64,000 bases of DNA from Tritrichomonas musculus (lineage: Eukaryota > Parabasalia > Tritrichomonadida > Tritrichomonadidae), in the NCBI GenBank assembly GCA_039105265.1, contig JAPFFF010000016.1, positions 558,001 to 622,000 on the forward strand, read 5' to 3'. The notes under the pieces were generated by a model. The model was not told where the DNA came from. It did not search any database and saw nothing but the letters and a program-made list of their open reading frames with translations. Below, piece after piece: positions 58,176-64,000 of the stretch (its first letter is position 1; each line of letters opens with the position of its first letter). Position numbers and translations under genes: made by a program.

Positions 58176-58757
58176 AGTACGACATGGCGAAACCGATTAC
58201 AATAAAGAATTCAAATTTCAAGGAAGGAAAGATATTCCTTTGAACGAGTTTGGACTTAAGCTTGCAGTTAAAACAGCAGAAGGATTAAAATGAATTGATT
58301 TTGATGCTGTTTTTAGTTCGCCTTTACAACGCTCATATGTTACAGCCCAAACGATAGTTGGTGATAGAAATTTAAATATTCAAACAGATGATCGTTTAAA
58401 AGAAATCTTGGACCAGGTGAAGGCGATACTCGTGAAGAAGCTAGAAAGAACGTAAACCATCCATCACATAATTTTATTTGTGATACTGCTAAATATCATT
58501 CAGTTGAAGGTGCAGAATCTTTTGATGATGTATAAAAAAGAGTATTTGATTTTTTAAATGAAAAAATTCTTCCACTTGAAGGAAAATGTAAAAATTTTCT
58601 TATTGTTGCACATGTTTGTTTGAATCACTGCATCCTTAATTCAATTCAAAAAATTCCCAATAAAAATTTTTGGGAAATTCAACTTCCAAATTGCGCTGTA
58701 TCAATTCTTTCCCTTGAAAATGGAAAGTTCAAAGTATTAGAAAAAAGTAAGATTTAA
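58162..58757 (+). pseudogene. Histidine phosphatase / phosphoglycerate-mutase-like gene, broken
   Basis: From the ATG at 58162 the frame reads IFLVRHGETDYNKEF, the RHG motif with the phospho-accepting His, followed by FQGRKDIPLNEFG, then FDAVFSSPLQRSYVTAQTI with the conserved Arg, a GEGDT-EEA region, and near the end FLIVAHVCLNH, where an active enzyme has VxHGG/xHG. The product of about 198 residues has the length of small cofactor-independent histidine phosphatases (cobC/TIGAR/GpmB type). Two in-frame stops (after EGLK, where TGG would be expected, and after SFDDV) and one frameshift (around LDQVKAILVKK, between KEI and GDT) break it, and the second catalytic His context is altered. It was probably a phosphosugar or general phosphatase. 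Confidence 0.8.
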
Positions 58758-58915
58758 TTTATTACGAATTCTAAAATTTTTTTTCAATAAATTTTATTCT
58801 ATTTTAATAGTTGACCAAAAATATTCTGAAATAATAAAAATAACTTTCACAAAAAATTGATAAGCCCGATAAAATATATTCAATACTATTCAAATATAAA
58901 TTAAGAAATATTTGA
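58758..58915. other. Short spacer before the MATE gene
   Basis: 158 bp, AT-rich. No strict Inr lies next to the MATE ATG (TCAATA and TCAAAT only). Confidence 0.4.
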
Positions 58916-60418
58916 ATGAGATATTCAAGTTCAAATATACTTTCTCTGGCACCCAAAGCCTTACAAGAAGAGTTATCTTCCAAAAATCTAAATAATACTG
59001 AAGATGAGCGCTTTTTAAAGTATCACCCTTTAGTTAATCTTTTAATAATGAGTATCGGACCTTTTTTAACTCAGTTTGGAATGTCTTTTTTAGATAGTAT
59101 TGATCTTTTAATTATTTCTCATCGTTTCAAAAAGCATCCTGATGCATATGCAGTACAAATAATTGGTCTTGGCTTTTTTGTTCAGCAAATATGTATTTAC
59201 ATTGGTATGTTTTTACAACAAGCAATTATGGTTCGTGTTTCATCCCTAATTGGCGAAGGTAAAAGGAAAGAAGCAGGTCAACTTACTGTTGATATCTATC
59301 GAATCTCAATTATCTCAAATGTAATAGGATCAATTATTGTTACTTTTATTGCAAGGCCTTTAATGATTTTTTCAGGTTGTACCCATGAACTAATAGAACC
59401 TTGTACCTTATTAATTATATCGTCAATTGCTGGAATTCCATTTACTTCAATTTTCCATATCAGTACGGGCTTTCTACAAGCAATTGGGAAAACAGTTGCT
59501 AATGGGTTAATTCATCTTGCAGCCAATTGCTTGCAAACTTTTATAATTACACCAATTTTGCAATTTCTTATCAAAATTGACGTTACCCTTTCAAATATCT
59601 CGCAACCGATAGCGCAATCAATTCTAGGTTTGATAGTTTTTCATTTCACATTTCAGCAAAAGTATTCTTTGAAGCCCACTTTTTCAATGTGGTTTAACAA
59701 ATTTAATCCAGAAACATGGAAATCGTTAGTTATGTCATTATCAATGATTCCTGTTTGGATTTACGATCTTCTGCCGACTTCTCTTATTCTTCGCTTCATG
59801 ACATCTTCATCTGCCTCTGAGTCATTCAAAACCGACGTTATTGGCGTTTACACTGTTCTTCAGAAAATCTTTCTAATTGGCAATGCTTTACCCATGGCAC
59901 TTTCTGTTGGCTTTTTGACAGCCGCCACTTTTTGTTTATCACAAAATAACTACAAAAGAATGATAACAACACTTAATTACGCTCTTTTGTTGAACTTCAT
60001 TTTTTACGTCATTTTCATTCCAATAACTATCTTTGAGCCGGTCAAAATCATGCAACTTTTCGGGATTTCAAGTCCATCACAACTTGAAATTGCTAAAAAA
60101 ATGGTCCCTATTCCGATGTACACATTCGCTGTAGGCATGATTTGCTGCTTCTTGGTCAACTTCTTCGTAGCTGTGAATAAAACTCTGTACTCAAATATCG
60201 TGGCATTTTTCCAGTTGATTTCTTTGTGCGTTGCATCAAAAATAATAGCAGTGATCTACCCAGACGACCCAGTGAAGCAAATGTTTTCTTATACAATAAG
60301 TGACCTTTCAACAACCGTTTTGACACTCATATTGTTCATTATAACTTTTGTACCTCTTTTCAAAAAGTCGAAATTACCAACAGTGCAGCTCTTCACTGAA
60401 AATCAAGAAAATAAATAG
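58916..60418 (+). CDS. MATE-family multidrug/toxin extrusion transporter
   Basis: 500 residues, intact, from ATG. It is a polytopic membrane protein with about 12 hydrophobic segments in two six-helix halves: the first half starts with NLLIMSIGPFLTQFGMSFLDSIDLLIISH near 43 and the second with WKSLVMSLSMIPVWIYDLLP near 270. These are the repeated MatE domains, with GLGFFVQQICIYIGMFLQQ in helix 2 and VLQKIFLIGNALPMALSVG in the second half. Length and layout match MATE proteins, which exchange Na+ or H+ for organic cations and drugs. It probably sits in the plasma or a vacuolar membrane. The N-terminal 40 residues are hydrophilic and cytosolic. Trichomonads have many MATE genes; the substrate cannot be told. 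Confidence 0.9.
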   Translation: MRYSSSNILSLAPKALQEELSSKNLNNTEDERFLKYHPLVNLLIMSIGPFLTQFGMSFLDSIDLLIISHRFKKHPDAYAVQIIGLGFFVQQICIYIGMFLQQAIMVRVSSLIGEGKRKEAGQLTVDIYRISIISNVIGSIIVTFIARPLMIFSGCTHELIEPCTLLIISSIAGIPFTSIFHISTGFLQAIGKTVANGLIHLAANCLQTFIITPILQFLIKIDVTLSNISQPIAQSILGLIVFHFTFQQKYSLKPTFSMWFNKFNPETWKSLVMSLSMIPVWIYDLLPTSLILRFMTSSSASESFKTDVIGVYTVLQKIFLIGNALPMALSVGFLTAATFCLSQNNYKRMITTLNYALLLNFIFYVIFIPITIFEPVKIMQLFGISSPSQLEIAKKMVPIPMYTFAVGMICCFLVNFFVAVNKTLYSNIVAFFQLISLCVASKIIAVIYPDDPVKQMFSYTISDLSTTVLTLILFIITFVPLFKKSKLPTVQLFTENQENK

Positions 60419-60618
60419 AAGATATATATCATGTTATATAAAATAATAATAAACAGAATTACACTTTCCATCTATTTTTTTTTTTGTTGGAATCTTTATT
60501 TATTCTTGAGTTTATTGAATCATCTGTTTCTCTCTCAATAGGTTCTTTGTTGATTTTGTTTATTCATTTTTTTCTCCATTCAAATTATAAATGTTGATCA
60601 TTAAATCTAATTGAATTG

Positions 60619-60664
<46 letters not shown>

Positions 60665-61691
60665 AACTCTTTAGTATTATAAATCTATTTAATAAAAAGG
60701 CTGTGTTTATTCATAATTTCATTTTGCTAAAACTTCGATTGCATTATTATGATCATTGTTAATAAAATCAATCATTATCACACGAAAGCTCGCGGCTTTG
60801 TGAATTAGAGATAGTTTCTAATTCGTGGCATAATGTACTCAGCGACAGCAGATGATTAGCAAAGGGATGATGATGAGGTTCCACTTCCAAAATTGATAAA
60901 TGTTCTATTTTTTTCAGTGTTTACCAAAGCTTCTCCTAGTTCCCCTTTTGGCTTTGATTGAACACTGTTTTAACAACTCATCAATTCTGGATTCTAGATG
61001 CTTATTGTTGTTGAAGATGTGAAGATAGCATTGTCTTTGTAAATCAAGTAATTCCCTTGAGGAGAGATTACTGGATCAAATTGACGTAAACTGACAATTT
61101 TGCCACCAAAAAGATCAATTGAAGGTGAATTTTCAGTGAGATGAAATTATTCTTCATAATTGATCAAACATATTTAAGTCATTATCTGCTGCATGATATA
61201 TCATTTAAGCTATTTGTATTTCATGATTTATCAGTGCTTTATGATATAAAATAGAATATTCAATTCAAATGTGAAGGAAAATTTGAAACATATTCGTTTG
61301 CAGGAATTTTAGTCGTTCCACTCCAGTAAATGTTATTTCTCAGAAAAGGTATTTATCAAGCATTGTCTGAAATACAATAAAGGCCAATTTTGACCTTAAC
61401 CACAGTCCACAAATAGGAATTCAAAGAATTAGTTTTCTTATTATTCTATTGAAAAAATATTGAATTTGAATTATCATTATTTAAATAAAATAATAAATTG
61501 AATTATTAAATACATGTTGCATAATAAAAAGCAAATAAAAATAATTAAAATAGATGTCAGAGTTTGTTCAAAAAATTCAATGTATTATTAAGACATTCAA
61601 AAATTCAATTGAATTTATTCAAATTTTGATTCAGAAAATTTGAATGAAAATTCAATTAAAATTTTCATTTCATTCTATTTTTTGGCATTAA
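60419..61691. other. Intergenic region with a long poly-T tract and an unidentified worn frame
   Basis: A T run of about 44 bases lies at 60621-60663. Around 60800-61140 the composition is less AT-rich; the - strand reads HLTENSPSIDLFGGKIVSLR and ...GNYLIYKDNAIFTSS before breaking, so a decayed gene may lie here, but I do not recognise the family. A hairpin GAATTAGA...TCTAATTC lies at 60807-60825. The rest is spacer. Confidence 0.4.
61665..61670 (+). promoter_or_regulatory. Inr-like initiator of the HECT gene
   Basis: TCATTT fits TCAYWW; its A lies 25 bases before the ATG at 61692, slightly further than usual. Confidence 0.4.
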
Positions 61692-64000
61692 ATGGATGAT
61701 TTCAACCACTCTACAGTGGCTTCAACCAAGTTTTTAGAAAAAGATCAAATATGTCATTCTTTAATTGAAGCTGCTATTTTTAACCAAAATTCGAATGATT
61801 ATGTTTTATCAATGTTAACAAGATTAAAAAATTATGCTGAAAAGCATGGAAACGATATAATTATTGATACCTTATTTATGAAATATCTTAAAAAAACAAG
61901 CGCCAAACACTACAAAGAAGAAATCAACAATTTCAATGCAAAACTAATTAAAAAGAGAGGTTTATCACAATATGTTATTTCATATGTTTGTTTCAATGAT
62001 CCAAAATCGAAATTCAACTATAAAAAGCAAATTCAAGAGCAATCTTATAAAATCTTTACAAACGAAATAATCACGGTTAATGGAATTAAAATATCGAAAG
62101 TTATTTGTTTCTATCTTCTACGATATTTATTCAAATCAATTACAAAAGACTTGAAGATTAATCATGATAAATTTTATAATTGTAAAGATGACATTAAAGT
62201 GTTCAAAAGTAAACATTATGACTGCTTTAATTCAAAAGAGAAAAATGAACTTACAAAGGAGTACAAAAACATTTCAAAAGAAATTCATCAGTATTATTCA
62301 TTGGATTTTTGGAAAAACATTGTCATTTACAATATTATGAAAAATTATACGATTGATGTCAATAGTAATTCTTATTTATTTCATGCTGCTGCTTGTTTAA
62401 GTTATCAAAATCCTTTAATCAAGACAAAATTTGACATTTCTAATTTGGCTCTGCCTGAAAAAATAACAATTGACTTGATTCCTTTGATCAAAAGTAAATT
62501 ACCTTTAGATGATTTGCTTGATATAATTCCACATTCAATTGAAACAAAAAATTTATGTTCTTTTATTTATTTTTTAGTTTTAAATCATGTGTCTTTTGAA
62601 AATCTTGATCAATACAAAAATTCAATGAATCCAGAAAGCTTTAAAATTTGTCAATATGTTTATCGAAACTATTCAAATTCAAATCAAGTAGATTTGGCAG
62701 ATATCATGCCTTCAAAAATTGATATAAAAAATGAAGATGATTTCGTAATGTTACTTCTTCTGCGTTCATTTGATAAAAATGAATATAACCGTTATTTAAT
62801 TGATCAACCAAATAAGGATTTAATATACATTGCATCGAAAAGTGTTGAATTTACAAAATGGCCAATTTCAAGTGGAAGTTATAGTATCATAAAAAAGGAT
62901 ATCAATGAAGGAAATATCCTAAAATATGAAGAAAGCGAAATAATACAAAATTATTTTGACGATTTTGACAGATTTATTCAAAAAGCAATTAATTACTTTT
63001 ATGGAACAAAAAAGACTGATTCAATAAAACTATATATTAGCAATAATAAATCCATTGAAAGGAAGATAGAAATGATTTTTGAACTTATTTATTTGAAAGA
63101 ATATGATGATGCAATTGTTTTATTGAATAAACTAAATCAGACCAATGAAGTCAAAAACATTCTGATGGATGATCTTCATTTCCAATCAATTAAAGAATTG
63201 TTAAAATGTGTAAACATAGAAAGTGCATGTGAGTTTATCAAAAAAATGTCGATTGAAGAAATGCTTACAACAAGTGAAAAATTGGACATGATTTTACAAA
63301 TCAATTTTTCAAAGCAAAAAATAAAAATATCAAGAGAGAACCTCTTGGATGATTCGATATCAGAATTTGATAATAAAGTAATGCATCATAAAATTGTAAG
63401 AATTAGTTATGAATCAGAAAAAGGAATTGATCAAGGAGGGTTATCCAAAGATTGGTTTACAAATGTTAATAATGAAATAAACAAATCCAAAGCTTTTATT
63501 CCAACACCAAACGGAACATCATTAACATTTAATAATCAAGTAGACAATTCGGCAATTTATAAATTTGTTGGTCAATTAATAGCATCAGCGCTTATCAACA
63601 AAAGAAATATTGATTTCAAATTGTCATCATTCTTTTGGAAACAAATTTTAGATGAAAAAATAGATTTAGAAGATATGAAAGATTACGATGAAGAAATATA
63701 TCAATCATTAAAATGGATATCTGAAAATGATCCAAAACCATTAATGATGACATTTGTAGATTCATATGATAATGAATTATGCTTTCACGGACAAAATCAA
63801 GAATTAACAGAAGATAACAAAGAAGAATTTATAAGTTTAATGATAGAAAATAAATTGATAATACCAAATAAAGAATCAATTGACCAAATTAAATTGGGAT
63901 TTAGAGAAATAATTGATATGAATCTAATATCAATTTTTAAGTGGAATGAAATAAAAGAAATAATCAATGGAAAAGATATTATTGATATTGACGACTGGAA
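61692..64000 (+). CDS. HECT-domain E3 ubiquitin ligase, partial at the window end
   Basis: The frame is open from the ATG at 61692 to the last base (769 codons) without a stop. Residues 1-about 530 are an alpha-helical region without a domain I recognise; it is Lys/Asn-rich, as is usual in trichomonad HECT proteins. From about residue 560 the HECT N-lobe starts: HHKIVRISYESEKGIDQGGLSKDWF (the E-x-G-x-D-x-GGL-x-x-[ED]-WF signature), then FTFNNQVDNSAIYKFVGQLIASALINKRNIDFKL and FWKQIL, and near the end the sequence IIDIDDW, the entry to the C-lobe linker. The catalytic Cys of the C-lobe lies beyond 64000. HECT ligases accept ubiquitin from an E2 on that Cys and pass it to substrates; the substrate is unknown. 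Confidence 0.88.
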   Translation, partial: MDDFNHSTVASTKFLEKDQICHSLIEAAIFNQNSNDYVLSMLTRLKNYAEKHGNDIIIDTLFMKYLKKTSAKHYKEEINNFNAKLIKKRGLSQYVISYVCFNDPKSKFNYKKQIQEQSYKIFTNEIITVNGIKISKVICFYLLRYLFKSITKDLKINHDKFYNCKDDIKVFKSKHYDCFNSKEKNELTKEYKNISKEIHQYYSLDFWKNIVIYNIMKNYTIDVNSNSYLFHAAACLSYQNPLIKTKFDISNLALPEKITIDLIPLIKSKLPLDDLLDIIPHSIETKNLCSFIYFLVLNHVSFENLDQYKNSMNPESFKICQYVYRNYSNSNQVDLADIMPSKIDIKNEDDFVMLLLLRSFDKNEYNRYLIDQPNKDLIYIASKSVEFTKWPISSGSYSIIKKDINEGNILKYEESEIIQNYFDDFDRFIQKAINYFYGTKKTDSIKLYISNNKSIERKIEMIFELIYLKEYDDAIVLLNKLNQTNEVKNILMDDLHFQSIKELLKCVNIESACEFIKKMSIEEMLTTSEKLDMILQINFSKQKIKISRENLLDDSISEFDNKVMHHKIVRISYESEKGIDQGGLSKDWFTNVNNEINKSKAFIPTPNGTSLTFNNQVDNSAIYKFVGQLIASALINKRNIDFKLSSFFWKQILDEKIDLEDMKDYDEEIYQSLKWISENDPKPLMMTFVDSYDNELCFHGQNQELTEDNKEEFISLMIENKLIIPNKESIDQIKLGFREIIDMNLISIFKWNEIKEIINGKDIIDIDDW

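Noticed and set aside
60800-61140. Possible gene on the - strand (GGKIVSLRQFDPVISPQGNYL...)
   Set aside because: Readable for only about 50 codons at a time and no family recognised; mentioned in the spacer entry only.

Overview
The window looks like nuclear DNA of a trichomonad parabasalid, most likely Tritrichomonas foetus or a close relative. The basis is a very AT-rich genome with intron-free genes and poly-A/T tracts, Inr-like TCA-Y-W-W motifs just upstream of several start codons, and the gene content typical of these protists: DUF3447-type ankyrin proteins, Sel1-repeat proteins, TKL-like kinases, VWA proteins, BTB/coiled-coil/glycine-rich proteins, a MATE transporter and a HECT ligase. 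The standard code fits. The species call is an inference from family content, not from a marker gene.

Layout. 1-7.8 kb: a coiled-coil gene, a C2-domain gene and a large pseudokinase-like/Sel1 gene. 8.0-8.8 kb: a short inverted-repeat transposon remnant. 9.6-13.5 kb: a degenerate 22-bp minisatellite running into a TKL kinase gene. 13.8-17.7 kb: a coiled-coil gene split by one stop, then a 5'-truncated VWA gene with a 39-bp tandem repeat encoding about 26 DPF motifs. 18.2-18.4 kb: an ankyrin-gene relic. 19.2-35.6 kb: a second copy of the minisatellite + kinase block, split by an 11.4-kb DNA transposon (22049-33459). 36.6-38.7 kb: a broken ankyrin gene. 38.9-44.2 kb: two short inverted-repeat elements, a class-3 lipase, a broken cathepsin B-like gene and a Sel1 gene. 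44.5-52.5 kb: a 2,666-residue ankyrin protein with long internal repeats. 53.1-57.0 kb: a kinase relic, a 333-bp MITE with a GC-rich core, and a BTB/coiled-coil/glycine-rich gene. 58.2-64 kb: a broken histidine-phosphatase gene, a MATE transporter, and a HECT ligase that runs off the window end.

The outstanding item is the 11.4-kb element. It has perfectly matched-length terminal inverted repeats (1,199 bp each, starting GGGATAGTATCAC), a 9-bp target-site duplication (CAATTTCAA) and long 21-bp minisatellites inside each repeat. Its single intact Mutator-like (MULE) transposase carries, in front of its DNA-binding, DDE and SWIM parts, a DUF3447/ankyrin region of the host's own gene family plus an AT-hook. 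It sits inside the duplicated minisatellite, so the order of events can be read: truncation of the kinase gene, block duplication, expansion of the array, then transposon insertion. The other genes do not form an evident pathway; each appears to be an independent trichomonad multigene-family member, and broken members (at least six) are about as common as whole ones.
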